The notes: a model not told the origin generated them from the sequence alone. A stretch of 64,000 bases of DNA from Sipunculus nudus (GCA_026874595.1 CM049309.1:42611079-42675078); one strand, 5' to 3'. Shown: positions 34,715-47,021, numbered from the stretch's first letter. Made by a program: numbers and translations.

Positions 34715-36225
34715 CTGCAAGTGAATAAAAAAATTTTGATTTATTATTAAGAGAACATAATAAAATTTGCAATAATGTGTATTATCTAATGCATTTATTT
34801 CATTTGACTGAATACAAAAGGTGCCAAGTCATCCTGGCATATGGACATACCTTCTCCAGTTCACTGGTTTATAATAAATTATACATTGGTAAGGTTCTTT
34901 GTGTGATTTAACAGACTCCATAATAATCTGTTTACCAATACAATAATGTATTACCAGAGTACACCATGTTTATATTTTGTTCCACTGATCACGCCTGGTG
35001 AGGACTTATTTCCCTGTGTACAGAGGAGTAAGGAAATGGCTTTAGAATGACATATTAGTAGACACCATATTAATTTAAGTAGAAAACACTATTTTGCATG
35101 TATGTTGAAGGTCTTAGTATTGTCAAAGTATCTTGGTTCAGATAAGCTTTAGAACATACCGAGCGTGGTGGTGTATTGGTTAAGAGGTGGACATGTGACC
35201 GCAAGGTTGTGGGTTCGCATATCGTTTTTGACCGCTGTCTGCGCTGAGGCTACTAGGCAAAGCCTTCATAACAAGGGTGCGCTCTCTCCACCCAGGAGTG
35301 AATGGGTGCTGGTCACGGGACGAAGTCAAATGTACTAATAACCTTCTAGCACCTGATATGGCTGCTTGGGTTGTATGCTCCCCGGGGACCTGAGAAAAGC
35401 TACAAGAAGGAACAGCCCGAAAGACAAGGAAGGCAAAGTGTATAGTTGGATGAGACTGACATCGTTACACTGTTATTTTTATATTTCCTGTAAAGTTAAG
35501 TTTATCATTGCTTTTGATGTAATTTCTTTGCATATATCCATTCAGTGAATCAAGCAAGCTGTTCCTAAAGATTGGTCTGTTCTGGCTGAGAAATCAGTTG
35601 TAATTAACTGCCTGGGTGTGGATAGAGCTTGTTGAAAAATTATACCCTATTGCATCCTCTTTCAAGGTGATGTTTTCACCACTATAACTGAGGTGTGTGA
35701 GCTTGTTTGTCAGTGATATCACAAATGCTACACTGATTCCAAAAAAACTGTATGGAGCAGTGGGACCTTGCCCAGGAGAACCCACAAAATGTTTGTCATG
35801 AGCTGAATAAAGGGATGGGATGGCTGTTTACAAATTCTACACATATACATTGTAATCTCTCTTCTTTCTACGCAATGCTAAATGTAAAAGATACATTCTG
35901 ATGATTATCAGTTTTAAAAGGAAATCTATAAAGTTTATCTTTGGCCTTGGCAAGGGTATGTGTCTACTAAGTGCAATTCTTGCCTGGAACAGTAGACATG
36001 CCAGAGAGATGGGGACGTTAGAATAACAAATTAAAGATCTGATCTTTGGTGTTAGACTGAACACCAGGGGGAGCTGCTCCTGATACTTCATCACATTACA
36101 GCTGCACCTGTTAATGTCAGGATGGCCAGCCCAGTAATCACTCTATAATCTATAAAGGTGAAAATAATCCATGCCAGATTTTTAAAATTCTCCCTCCCTT
36201 TATTATTAACCACATAATGACCTAC
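34715..36225 (-). other. receptor intron with a SINE
   Basis: Bounded by a GTAGGT donor at 36,225 and the acceptor at 34,715. It holds a tRNA-derived SINE and an unexplained minus-strand open frame at 35,594-35,785 without usable splice signals. Confidence 0.6.
35157..35470 (+). mobile_element. tRNA-derived SINE
   Basis: The head has an A-box-like TGGTGTATTGGTTAAGAGG (35,168) and a B-box-like GGTTCGCAT (35,212) spaced as in a tRNA gene. It lacks a cloverleaf fit good enough for a functional tRNA. The body (CACCCAGGAGTGAATGGG, GGGTTGTATGCTCCCC, AAAGCTACAAGAAGG) is shared in part with 2,428-2,550. It would be transcribed by RNA polymerase III and moved by a partner LINE. It sits antisense in a receptor intron. 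Confidence 0.75.
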
Positions 36226-36301
36226 CAGTTCAGGCAATTCCACAGGTGAGGGCATTTCTACTTCAGGTTCCAAAAACTTTTTAACCCATCTTTTCACTGA
36301 C
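36226..36301 (-). CDS. receptor gene, juxtamembrane exon with box-1-like motif
   Basis: A 76-bp exon with acceptor TTTTTCTTTGTATAG and donor CTG|GTAGGT. Its first base completes the Arg codon begun by the transmembrane exon. It encodes the basic SVKRWVKKF followed by LEPEVEMPSPVELPEL. A membrane-proximal PxP flanked by hydrophobic and acidic residues resembles box 1 of class I cytokine receptors, where JAK kinases bind. This is an inference from pattern only, since box 1 is short and degenerate. Confidence 0.7.
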
Positions 36302-36827
36302 CTATACAAAGAAAAAGTAACAAAATCTCAAAATTATATATCTCCAGATTATGTATATCCTGATACATAATGTTTCAACAGTAAATGCATGCATGGCTGG
36401 TAGATGGCGCTGTCTGGATGATGAGGGTGAAGGTATAACCATGTGATAAGAATGATATGTAACTAGAATACATGTACTCACCTGAATCTGACAAATCACA
36501 AAGGCACAAGTAAGGTAAGGGACTTAATGTTCCTGGCATGAAATGACTCCAAATTTGTGGCATCAGTGATGGCAATTATACTATTTATATTTGTATCCTT
36601 GTCACCAAAAACAAATCAACAGATGGATACACCAATCCACTACTGAGAAAAAGTGCATCAACGTATTCAAGGCCTACCAACAGTAAATGACCAAAAAAAG
36701 AGCATGTGCTCCAGAAAAAAAGAGTAGACTTCATTGAAATAAAGAGTGAAAAAAGAATAAAATTAGTGTCAACTCCCCATTTTTTTTATCAAAGACTGAA
36801 TAAGTTGTGCTTTGCATATAAAAATTG

Positions 36828-36831
<4 letters not shown>

Positions 36832-36868
<37 letters not shown>
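36832..36868. repeat. (TA)n microsatellite
   Basis: An uninterrupted TA run of about 37 bp. The Ile-Tyr open frames on both strands are artefacts of it. Confidence 0.92.
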
Positions 36869-36871
<3 letters not shown>

Positions 36872-37309
36872 TTTCACTCCCAATGTCAGAAACAGACATG
36901 GTGCACACCCCCCTGCATGCAGATAAGGGTATTTTCCACATGTTGTCACACATGTTGGAAATTGGCATACCCAAAATTGCAAATTGTCCCATTCTTGTTC
37001 AAACTGAACTGTAAAAGGAGGAGAGAAATAGTATATATAAAAATTCTTAAAAAAAAGAGGGTAAAAGGGAGTGCTGATGAAAAAAAAGAGTGAAAAAGAG
37101 TATTAAGCAACATTTTCAGGAATTCCTATAAAAAAGAATGACTCTTTTAAACTAAGGCCTACAGGCCTAATGCGAACCTGTGCAAGGGGATATACATCAG
37201 GTATAATGCATCAATGCTGGATCATTACTGTTCATGCTACATGTACTTAACATTTTGAACAAGAACCAATTACACAAGCATCACTGCTGAAATACTGGCA
37301 TGGGTGCAC

Positions 37310-37690
37310 ACAACACAAAAAGGTGTACCACCAGTTTTGTATATGACAAAGCTATCCAAGATGTACACATATGCCCAATATCAGGCTTATATATCAAACC
37401 CTTCCTGAGAAATAAGCAGGGACATTAAACTGTGCAAAAATTATTGTAGGTGGTGCCACCAGTCTTGTATATGACAAAGCAATCTGATATGTATAAATAT
37501 GCACAATTTCAGGCTGATATATCAAATCCATCCTGAGAAATAAGCCAGCACATACACTGTGCTAAAGTCATTGTAGGTGGCGACACCAATTTTGTGAACG
37601 AGAAAGCCATCAAAGATGTATAAACAGGTCAAAATATCAGGCCAATACAATATTTATACATCAAACTTCTCTTGAGTAGGCTGCACTGGG
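37310..37690 (+). repeat. GGTGGCGCCACC-family repeat, short decayed array
   Basis: Three blocks spaced about 125 bp carry variants of the palindrome near 37,326, 37,450 and 37,575. Each is followed by TTTGTATATGACAAAGC-like and TTTCAGGC..ATATATCAAA words. It is the type A family in decayed form. Confidence 0.6.
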
Positions 37691-38399
37691 CTAACAAGGC
37701 TTAGGTGAGAAGGGCAGTTGCCCCGAGAGAACCGAAACATATTGCTTGCTTGAGCTACTGCACTGAGTGAACTCTTGACCTGCACCTGGCTGCACCAAGT
37801 GAACTCTTGTCCTGTTCCTGGCTGCACTGTGTGAACTTTTGACCTATTGCATAATCTGACACAGTTGGCAGTCTGCTATAAATAGATCTAGACTGACCTT
37901 TGGCCTGTTGCCAAATGTCAAACTTGGCCTGCGGGTAAATCTGTTAACACATACTGTAAGACTTGGGCTACAATGCTTTTTTTCAAGCTGACATATCAAT
38001 AAGATTTTATTTTTTCAAAGTGTTTAAAATAATAAAAGATGTAGTCCTTTCATTGTTAAAGGACTATAGGTCCAATATTTCTGCAAAAATCATTAGTAAA
38101 CTTGTACAAAGGCCTCCTAAGAATCATTTTTATGCAATGTTACAGAAGTTGATACAACAGTTTTGCAGGATAGGACTATTGCAGTCCTCAGTTAGAAATA
38201 GGCTTACTAATGGCCACAAGACCAACTTCAGCTTTCTATGACTCTACCAAACATCAACAAACCCAATCTTTTCTTATACAAACAAGAGAATCCTACCCTA
38301 GGATAATATTTGTGAAACATTAAATGATTCAGCTTGACAGTTTCATCATAAAACATTTTTAAACTGAAAGAGGCTAAGATTATGAGGTGCTTGTCCAAA

Positions 38400-39280
38400 A
38401 AAACACATTGATGTAGGTGGCACCACAAAAACTGCAATTTTAAATATGAGTCATGTGACTAACATTTGCACAAAACTTGGTTAAGCTAGCTCCTGTCATT
38501 TCTGAGATTGTTATGTTGGCATTCTTACTTGGCCAAATGACTAAGTTCAAATTCCTGTAACTCGGCCAAAATTCATCAAACCCAAACCATTTGAACAAAT
38601 GTGAGAGAGCTGGCTGAATGATTTCAGAGAAAAACATTTTAAAAGGTGTTTTAGCTTTTTCACAGTAAAATGTAATTTAATGCAGGTGGCACCATAAAAC
38701 GCTCAATCCTTGAACATTTGATATATGACAGATTTTTGCATAAAATTTGGGGATGCTAGCTCCTGTTATTCCTGAGAAATTATGGGTTAATGAACTGATG
38801 ACCCATGACCCTTGTAAATAAAAAGGTTGATGCAGGTCATGCCTACATACCTCAGATTCATATACAAGTCATGTGACAAACATTTGCATAAAATCTGGTG
38901 GTGATAGCTTCAGCAGTTTCTGATATTGTAATTTTAGTATCCATTTTGGCCAAATGACCAAGTTCAGCTTTCTGGAACATGGCCATATTTACCAAACTGG
39001 AGCCATTTGAACAAACTTGGAAGAGATTGTTTCAAATAATATTTTTGTGTAATATTGCACAATATGGCTGGGCAGTTTTAGAGAAGATTTTTTAAAATTT
39101 TTATTTGTTTTTCCCTATAAAATCTCCCAATAAAATTTCCCTATAAAGAATAAGCAGAATATGATTTTTTAGAGTTTTTTATATGACTGATTTTTTGCAT
39201 AAAATTTGGTGATGCTAGCTCCTGCTGTTTTTGATATGGGTATGGGTTAACTACAGATGATGGTATAATGGATGATGCCA
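38400..39280 (+). repeat. GGTGGCGCCACC-family repeat, type C
   Basis: Homologous over ~0.85 kb to 29,396-30,240, with the same order of blocks: ATTTGCA(C/T)AAAA, GCTAGCTCCTG, AACTCGGCCAAAATTCATC, TTTGAACAAA, GATGCAGGT and TTTTTCCCTATAAAATC. The palindromes are mutated (GGTGGCACCACA, GGTGGCACCATA). Confidence 0.7.
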
Positions 39281-39455
39281 CACTGTTGCATAAGTTAACA
39301 TGGTTGCATTGGACACTGTGCTATAAATCATTCTAAAGTTTATTGTTCCCACAGAGACCTCCCTGATATGAGAATAAATAATGTTTAATGTACACATTAT
39401 TTTAAGTGATTTTTGCTCATTTTTTTAATTGCTTGGAGGCAAAGAATGAAATGCC

Positions 39456-39640
39456 TTGGAAAATAGAATTAACAAACTGGAGGAAGAGGTCATTAGATTA
39501 CAGGAAGTAAATGCTACCCTGGTAAATGAATATGACAATGCCAATGCCATGGCAAAAGAGACCAAAGTATTGGCAGTAAAAAATGAACAATGTACGAAGG
39601 ATGATTGGCCCAAGCTGGATAAGGGTACCAGTTATGTTTA
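39456..39640 (+). pseudogene. LINE ORF1 remnant (coiled coil)
   Basis: About 55 residues (NRINKLEEEVIRLQEVNATL...) form a clear heptad repeat of the kind found in L1-group ORF1 proteins. The frame then runs into unrelated sequence. There is no RRM or C-terminal domain, so it is a truncated remnant. A longer open frame to 39,836 adds a hydrophobic, Cys-rich stretch without evident meaning. Confidence 0.5.
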
Positions 39641-39847
39641 TAAGTGTATCTGTAAATGTTTGATGTTCTTTATTCATGTGTGTCCCGCTATGTATCTCTT
39701 TTGTGGATTTGATATGAACTGTGGTTTTTGTACAGACATCATTAAATGGAACCATCGTTTGCAATTATTGCAATTACTGTATTTTATATTTAGGTGTACC
39801 TTCAGTTTTATGGAATTACTCTTTTGGACACAGTGATTGATGAGCTT

Positions 39848-42800
39848 ATGAAATTTAAAATTTTAACTATAAATGTAAATGGAATAAGAAACTATGTCAA
39901 AAGAAGAAAATTTCTTAATTGGTGTTATAAGCATGGAATAGATTATGGTATATGTTATGTACAGGAATCCCATTCAGACAATAACTGTGAACAGGCTTGG
40001 AAAAATCAATGGAGGGGACAGATGTTCTTGTCACATGGTACAAATAAAGCCAGGGGAACGTTAGTACTAATTGGTGACAAGTTAGAGTTTACGTTGCTTA
40101 ATAAAATAACAGACCCGGACGGGAAATATTTTTTATATATTGCAGGATTCAAGGGTCACCATTTTTATTAATTAATATATATGGTCCGAATAGTGAACCA
40201 GGGCAAGTAAGTTGTTATAGTCATGTGTTTGATGTGATAAACAGTAAATTTGAACTGGAGGAAAGTACACAGATAATATGGGGAGGAGATTTTAATTTTT
40301 GTTTCTCGGAAAATGATGCACATGGTGGTAATTTAACTTTGAAATATAATACAATCGAAACAATGAACAGCATCATAGAATCATTGGAATTATGTGATAT
40401 ATGGCGTATTAGGAATCCTCAGGCTAAACGGTATACATGGAGAAGATTAAATCCGTTAACTCAGCGTCGTCTTGATTTTTTCTTAGTCTCTTCATCATTA
40501 CAACCATTAATATCATCATGCACTGTTATACCAAGTATAGGATCTGACCATTCTGCGGTGGAGCTCAAAATAGGGGGTGTTACTGAAGGATCACGCGGTC
40601 CATCCTTCTGGAAATTTAATTGCTCATTGCTCAAGGATGAAAATTACGTCAATAAAATGAAAGAGCACATTATTTCTATTAAAACGGAAGCTGATCAACT
40701 ACAACTAGACGCACAAAGGAAATGGGAATACATGAAATACAATATACGGAAATTTAAAATAGAATATTCTAAAAAGAAAAAGAAAATATTTAAGGAAGAG
40801 TACTTAGCTTTAGAGAAGGAAATGGAAGAAATGGAAAGTGTATTAGATAGAGAACCAAATACAGCTAATAAAGAGAAATATATCAGGATTAAAAACAGGC
40901 TAGAAGATTGTTATAATGAAATAACACAAGGTATTATTATCCGCTCAAGAGCCCAATGGTGTGAGCAAGGTGAACGTAGTAATAAATATTTTTTAAATTT
41001 AGAGCATAGAAATAAAAGTAAGACCTGTATTAGAAAGTTACTTGTGAATGACAGGGAGATCATAAAACCCAAAGAACTTATGTCTCAGATATATAATTAT
41101 TACTCAGAGAAATTCAAAAGAAAAATTCATAAAACAAAACAAGAATTTGATAATTTTTTGCTAACTGTTGAAGATCTGCCTGAATTAAATGATGATGAAG
41201 CAGCTTCATGTGAGGGTATGATCACTCTTGCAGATGTACATCAGGCTATCAAAGCCATGGCTAATAATAAGACCCCAGGTAATGATGGCTTGGGCAAGGA
41301 ATTTTATTTGTGTTTCTTTGGTGAACTTGGAAAAGAAATGACTGCCTGTTTAAATGAATGTTATAAAGTTGGAGAGTTGACCACAAGCCAGAGACAAAGT
41401 GTAATCACACTTTTAGAAAAGACTGGTAAAGATGTAAGATATATCAATGCTTGGCGCCCCATCAGCTTGATTAATGTGGATTGTAAAATATTAAGTAAAA
41501 TATTAGTATCTAGGTTAAGTAAAGTTCTACAGAAATTAGTACATATAGATCAAACTGCTTTTGTGCCAGGCCGATACATAGGTGATTCAGTAAGGCTCAT
41601 ATCAGATGTTATTGAGTTTTGTAATAATGAAAATACAACTGGTATACTATTTGGGGCAGATTTTGCTCCAGCTTTTGATTCAGTGGATCAAGGTTTTATG
41701 TTGTGTGTGTTAAAGCGTCTTGGCTTTGGGCCAATGTTCATTAATTGGGTCAAACTTTTGCATACAAACACCTCAAGTTGTGTTTTAAATAATGGGTTCT
41801 CCACCAATTATTTTACTATGTCAAGGGGTACAAAACAAGGAGACCCGATTGCACCATATTTGTTTATTCTTGTTATGGAAGTTATGACACAGATGGTAAG
41901 GAACAATATGAATGTAAAAGGTATTACAGTGGGGGACAAAGAAATTAAACTAACACTGTTTGCAGATGATGTGACATTTTTCTTATCAGACGTTCAGTCA
42001 TTTAAGTCGTTGGTTTCTATATTTGAATTATTTGAAGAGTATACATCACTTAGAGTTAATTTTGATAAGTCAGAAGCAGCCTGGTTGGGTGACTGGAAAG
42101 TTAGACAGGATAAACCAATATCATGTAAATGGGTCAATTTAACATGTTCTGCAATCAGAATATTAGGGATATTTTTTTCGTATGATACAGATATTTGTCA
42201 AAAGTTAAATTTCCATAGTACAGAGGCAAAGTTAAAGACTGTACTAAATATGTGGTCATGTAGAACCCTTACAATATTTGGTCGGACGGAAATATGTCGA
42301 ACACTTGCTTTGTCAAAAATACTTTATGTATGTAATATGTCTATTGCACCAAAATCATTTGTTGAAAATGTTACACAGTATTTAAAAAAGTTTTTATGGA
42401 ATGGTAAAAGACCAAAGGTTCAATATAATGCAATTATTGGTGATTATGAAAAGGGTGGAATAAAGTTTCCAGATGTAAGAACTCGATTAAAAACACAGAA
42501 CATAATGTGGATCAAACGTTTGATTGTGGCAGGTGATGCAACATGGAAAATAATCCCACAGTATTATTTAAAATCTATAGGAGGGGTAACGTCAGTGTCT
42601 TCAAATTTTGATGTGAAGAGGGTTCCAGGAAACATGTTATCATTTTATAAAAAATGTCTGAAAGAGTGGTCTAATTATGTAACAGTTATTCCACAGACAG
42701 CAGAAGACGTTAGAATACAGCCACTCTGGAACAATTCTTTCTTAAAGATAAATAGTAAGTCATTTTATTATGCTACTCTTGATGTTTATAACATTAAAAC

Positions 42801-43638
42801 AATTGGAGATTTGATGAATGCAACAGGTAATCTTTATACCTGGAATGAGTTTCAGAGGGCTTACCCAGTTGTATCAGTAAAAGAGTTTATGCAATGGAGG
42901 TCTATCGTTGATGCAGTACCAAAGGATTGGATTGAAAGAGTAAAGTTGAAGGCTTCTGGGCAATTAGAAATTGTATCTAAAGATGGATGTGATCTTATTC
43001 AAACAGTTGGTGGAATATGCAACCTTTTAAAATTAGACTCAAGGACAGTGTACAAAGTTTTGATTAAACAAATATTAGTGCCACCAACACAAGAAAACAA
43101 TTGGGTTAAAACCACAAGTTTAAGTCCAGAAGACTTGAAAAATGTTTATAATTTAATACATCAAACTTCCTTGGATATGTACAGTAGAGAGTTTCAATTT
43201 AAAGTGATACATAATTATTTAGCAGTTAACTATTGGTTACATAAATGGAAATTGTCCGATACTCCACGCTGTTCATATTGTCATACTGAATATGAGACTA
43301 TAACACATTTATTTTTAGAATGTTTTGTTTCAAAGAACCTATATTTTAAAATACAATCGTGGTTAGAATCAGTAGGTATTACACTGCCGTGTATAAGTAG
43401 GAAAACAGTTTTATTAGGAGTTCTACCAGGGACAGAAAATTGTTTAATCAATCAGATTATATTGACATATAAACTTACTCTGAATTTTAATAGAAAAGAA
43501 CACGAAGTCGACCTTTTTGCAGATTTTGTTCGTAGAATAATATCTGTTCAAAACACTGAGTATACTATTGCACAAAGTAAAGATAAAATGTCCTTACATG
43601 TAAAGAAATGGAACATAATGTTACCTCATTTGCACTAA
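39848..43638 (+). pseudogene. LINE ORF2, L1/Tx1-like endonuclease-reverse transcriptase, one frameshift
   Basis: The endonuclease starts at MKFKILTINVNGIRN (39,848), with the catalytic QESH block at 39,963. A frameshift near 40,170 separates it from LINIYGPNSEPG and the rest. From 40,225 on, 1,137 codons are open: GGDFNF (residue 20), SDHSAV (~108), the L1-type RSRAQWCEQGER (~240), the reverse-transcriptase fingers NKTPGNDGL, motif A GADFAPAFDSV (Pro instead of the usual Lys next to Ala), RGTKQGDPIAP, motif C FADD (~578) and the C-terminal zinc-like CSYCHTEYETITHLFLEC (~1,016). All catalytic aspartates remain. This copy looks young and would be inactive only because of the one shift and the missing ORF1. 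Confidence 0.9.
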
Positions 43639-43649
43639 TTAGTCATTAA

Positions 43650-44083
43650 CTTGAAACTAATGTAATAAATATATATGTGTATATGTGTATGAGCGTCCAT
43701 GTGTATATAGAAGTATGTATATGCATATGTATATGTAGATGCATAGAGGTGCTCATACACCAGTTTAGATCTGAAGCACCTTGATGTAAATACTATTTTT
43801 TTTTTACATAGATAAATACAGGTCCCTATGGATCCATGTAAAAAAAAGTATTATATGTTATGCATAGTTAAAAGACTTTGTATTGCACAGAAACTATCAA
43901 TATTTTATAGCATGTGTTTTTTCTGTAACTGTAACTTATGAGTAATATGTATTGTGGTGTGAATTGTATAGTGTCAGCTCAATGTTCAATTATGTTTGCT
44001 TGTGTAATTCATTGTTTATGTGATGTAATGTAATTTGTCATGTCATGTAGTGTAATTGTTGTATCATTTGTCTTTTGAGAATT
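43650..44083 (+). other. LINE 3' UTR
   Basis: Non-coding, with TATGTGTATATG-type simple sequence, leading to the poly(A) run. It belongs to the L1/Tx1-like element. Confidence 0.6.
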
Positions 44084-44227
44084 AAAAAAAAAAAATACTT
44101 AAGCACAGGTTTAAGGTCTATTGTGCCTATGAATTACCCAAGCTGTCAGTAACAGATTTAAGCATGTTTGGCTTGATATATGACCCAGTCACTGACCCTT
44201 TGCACTTGCATGGTCAGAAAATGTGAC

Positions 44228-44662
44228 AAGTGGCCCATGGGCCATGATGCTCAGCTGAATTCTGGGAACCTTGAACAATTAGTCACATTGTAACTCAAAA
44301 TGAGTGCTCAAAATCATGAATTTTGCCAATAAACCTTAGATATATTTAAAGTGACCTTATTCTACATCTGGGGGATACTATTTGTGCCTATGTGACTAAT
44401 AGAGTGTTAAAATCATGTTCTTTCACACAGCTTGCAGAATATAGGTCACAGTGATATTATTTAAGGTTTCCAAGAAATTTTTACATGAGCCTCCCTGGAT
44501 CTTAATAAAAATTAGAAGTTTCTAGATCCAACTGTAACCAATCATGCAAATTCATCCTAAAGGATGCTCAAAGCATGTTCTTTCTCATATCTTGCAGAAT
44601 ATAGGTCACTTTGACTTAATTTCAGGTTTCTGAGGAGATTTGACTTTCATTCAGCTGAGCTA
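44228..44662 (+). mobile_element. short member of the AAGTGRCCCATGGG...TCAGCTGAGCTA family
   Basis: Begins AAGTGGCCCATGGGCCATG followed by ATGCTCAGCTGA, and ends TTCATTCAGCTGAGCTA. These are the same ends as the 3.4-kb element at 52,653-56,045. The 5' word GCTCAGCTGA is the inverse of the 3' TCAGCTGAGC. The interior has two imperfect blocks (CATGTTCTTTC..A..CTTGCAGAATATAGGTCA) but lacks the GGTGGCGCCACC arrays. No matching target duplication is visible here. Confidence 0.65.
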
Positions 44663-45364
44663 AATAACATTGAGTCTCGATCCCTTGGCGCTAGGTCATC
44701 TCGCTTGTCAGCATGGTTAATTCTCTAATTAATCCAGGTAATCCCTTTGCATAATGTTGAAATGACAAGAACAAGTGTCGCTGCCCACTCAATCATCCTG
44801 TATTTACATCTCCAACCATTTTGGAAACAGCTGTATTGCAAAAACTATTCAAGGAAGCTGATTATAATTAGAATACCGCATCACAAATATTATAAAACAA
44901 AACAAATTCACAGCTTAACCAATATATAAATATGTTTCATGGATATTTGGCCTGGGCTCCACTTCTGCTACTGACTAGCTATTTAGGTATGCATATTCCC
45001 ATTTTTCTCTTTAGGAACAGCTTCCTTGCCTTAAAATATACATTAAATTTATCTTTCATATCTTTCTTACATCAATATATATATAAATAATTTCATCAGC
45101 TATTTAATTAAGCACCTGTGTTCAAATCAGAGATGTTTAAGTGTATAGTCCGAACATTTATTCAATGCAGAAATCCAGGTACCAACACAATAATATTTCT
45201 GCTTTCAATTCACATATCCTCTAAATAATAGCAAAATTAGCCTGTTATGTTTAGCATGTTATTAGTTATACAGTTACTTGAAGTGAGCCTTTTGTTTATA
45301 CAGATGAATGAGTGAATGGTAAGTTTCCTCTGTTCTGACACTTAACCAGGTATAACAGCTTCAC

Positions 45365-45452
45365 CTGTAAATGCATCTAGTTCCAAGACCCAGCAGGAGA
45401 ACCGCCACAATGACACCGACACAAAGAAGAGTTATGTTGGTTCCCGTTAAAC
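45365..45452 (-). CDS. receptor gene, transmembrane exon
   Basis: An 88-bp exon with a TTTCAG acceptor and a GTGAAG donor. Its first two bases complete the Gly codon begun by the fibronectin exon at 61,423 (phase 1), and its last two begin the Arg codon finished at 36,301. It encodes LTGTNITLLCVGVIVAVLL followed by LGLGTRCIYR. This is a single ~20-residue hydrophobic helix followed by basic residues, as expected for a type I membrane protein with its N-terminus outside. The exact phase match on both sides is the main evidence that it belongs to this gene. Confidence 0.75.
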
Positions 45453-45518
45453 CTGAAAGTAGACAAGAATTATCTCTACATTGCATTTGGTAATGTTATT
45501 TTCCATTCACTTGAGTTT

Positions 45519-45775
45519 ATTTATATGTCATGTTTATACTTCTGTCTCTTGTTCATTTATATGTCATGTTTATACTTCTGTCTCTTGTTCATTTATATGT
45601 CATGTTTATACTATCTCTTGTTCATTTATATCTCATGTTTGTTTCATTTAATTTATATGTCATGTTTATACTTCTGTCTCTTGTTCATTTATATCTCATG
45701 TTTACACTTCTCTCTCTAGTTCATTTATATGTCATGTTTATACCTATGTTTCTAGTTCACTTATATATCATGTAG
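45519..45775. repeat. 36-bp minisatellite, ~7 copies
   Basis: The unit is about TTCATTTATATGTCATG plus TTTATACTTCTGTCTCTTG. The unit length is a multiple of three, so repeated open frames (VHLYVMFILLSL) appear in two frames. They are artefacts. Confidence 0.92.
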
Positions 45776-46464
45776 AGTAACTTCAGGCTTTAGCTCATAT
45801 ACTACAAAATTGTCCATATAAGTCAATGCTGCATAAAAATTGAGGTGGAGTTTTGAAGGGAATAACTTTTTCAGCCCACGGAATCTGGACAGGCCCCAGT
45901 GCACGACAATGTAAAGCATCAGTTAAAAGTTGTATTCACAAAAATTATTAATACACTTGTGTGCATGGTTGACCAGCCAGCAGCAAGCACCCACCACCTC
46001 TCATTAATTGTAGTGGTGCTTCTGTTTTGTTGAAAAACTTGGGGGCAATTTAATTGAAGCTTGAAAATCAAGAGGACTGTTTCTGCTGCTCATTTAGAAG
46101 GATTATCAGCCTTTTGTGTTCAAAATGTATTTATTATAAATAAAAAGATCAACCATTTTTCTTCAAGTTTTGTGAAGAAGTATAAGATGTAAGGCCAAAT
46201 GAGTTTTCATTTTTGGCATTTCAAAACCAGCATTACTTAGAATGGCTTTGTTTATGCAGTTGCAAAAACAGATAAATGTCTCCGCCTATGGGCCATCCTA
46301 AAATATGAGGGGTTAAAACATACACTCTCTCAAATGGTTATGGTGTTTCAGAAAACATACAAATCTACAGATGTAACTGCAAAGATCGATTAAGGTGAAG
46401 GTTGCCAGTTTTCAAACTTCTCTGAGAATGTGATGGAAAGAACCTATGAGTGATTCAGGGTTAA

Positions 46465-46985
46465 AGCCATGCTGGTTGGTGCCAGTCGGGGCTGGCCAGG
46501 ATGGTCTTCTGCTGGCTGGCATTTAAAGCTGGCCAGCACATAAGGTCAGCATTGGTACAGGTATGTGCTCTTTGACAGCTTGTACCTCAGGTGAGACAGG
46601 CCATTAGGTCAGTAATGATACAGGTATATGCTATTTAAGAGCTTGTACCTCAGGTGAGACAGGGCATAAGGTCAGCATTGGTACAGCCGTCCGGGTATGT
46701 GCTATGCTGGTTGGTGCCGGTCGGGGCTGGCCAGGATAGTCTTCTGCTGGTTGGCATAAAGCTGGCCAGCACATTAGGTCAGCATTGGTACATCTATGTG
46801 CTCTTTGACAGCTTGTACCTCAGGTGAGACAGGCCATTAGGTCAGCAATGATACTGGTATATGCTCTTTAAGAGCTTGTACCTCATGTGAGACAGGGCAT
46901 TAGGTCAGCACTGGTACAGGTATGTGCACTTTTCAGAGCTTGTACCTCAGGTTAAAAAGGCCATTATGTCAGCATTGGTACTTAC
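46465..46985. repeat. 63-bp minisatellite with an inserted ~60-bp second repeat
   Basis: The unit reads roughly AGGTCAGCATTGGTACAGG, TATGTGCTCTTTGAGAGC and TTGTACCTCAGGTGAGACAGG. About seven copies are seen. A second motif (GCTGGTTGGTGCC and GTCGGGGCTGGCCAG, then TGGCATTTAAAGCTGGCC) occurs at about 46,475 and 46,705. The same 63-bp unit recurs at 61,105-61,360 on the other side of the Gypsy insertion. Confidence 0.88.
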
Positions 46986-47021
46986 AATGTGGCGCCTGAA
47001 ACCATTTAATAATACAATAAG

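Larger units (their letters stand above)
39430..44095 (+). mobile_element. L1/Tx1-like non-LTR retrotransposon, nearly intact ORF2
   Basis: A short coiled-coil ORF1 remnant (39,456-), then ORF2 with L1-type endonuclease, reverse transcriptase and a C-terminal CCHC motif, a ~450-bp 3' UTR and a poly(A) tail at 44,084-44,095. The L1-clade hallmark between endonuclease and polymerase is present (RSRAQWCEQGERSNKYFLN). ORF1 is clearly 5'-truncated. A single frameshift near 40,170 interrupts ORF2. It is antisense to the receptor gene and lies in its intron. No confident target duplication was identified. Confidence 0.88.
36302..45364 (-). other. 9-kb receptor intron full of repeats
   Basis: Contains a TA microsatellite, two palindrome-family repeats (about 37.3-37.7 and 38.4-39.3 kb), an L1/Tx1-like LINE in antisense orientation and a 435-bp non-autonomous element. 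No further exon in the receptor frame was found. Confidence 0.6.

Noticed and set aside
35157-35230. A functional tRNA gene
   Set aside because: A and B boxes are present, but no convincing full cloverleaf with acceptor stem; it continues into a SINE body.
35594-35785. 63-codon minus-strand frame in a receptor intron
   Set aside because: No acceptor and donor combination compatible with the phase-0 junction was found, and no domain is recognised.
36091-36225. A second transmembrane-like stretch (AWIIF...ITGLAILTLTG) following the juxtamembrane exon
   Set aside because: It is read-through past a good GTAGGT donor into the intron; the phase match to the 34,714 acceptor favours splicing.
45525-45775. 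Two overlapping frames with repeated VHLYVMFILLSL units resembling a multi-pass membrane protein
   Set aside because: A 36-bp minisatellite in a frame-neutral period; both frames are open for the same reason.
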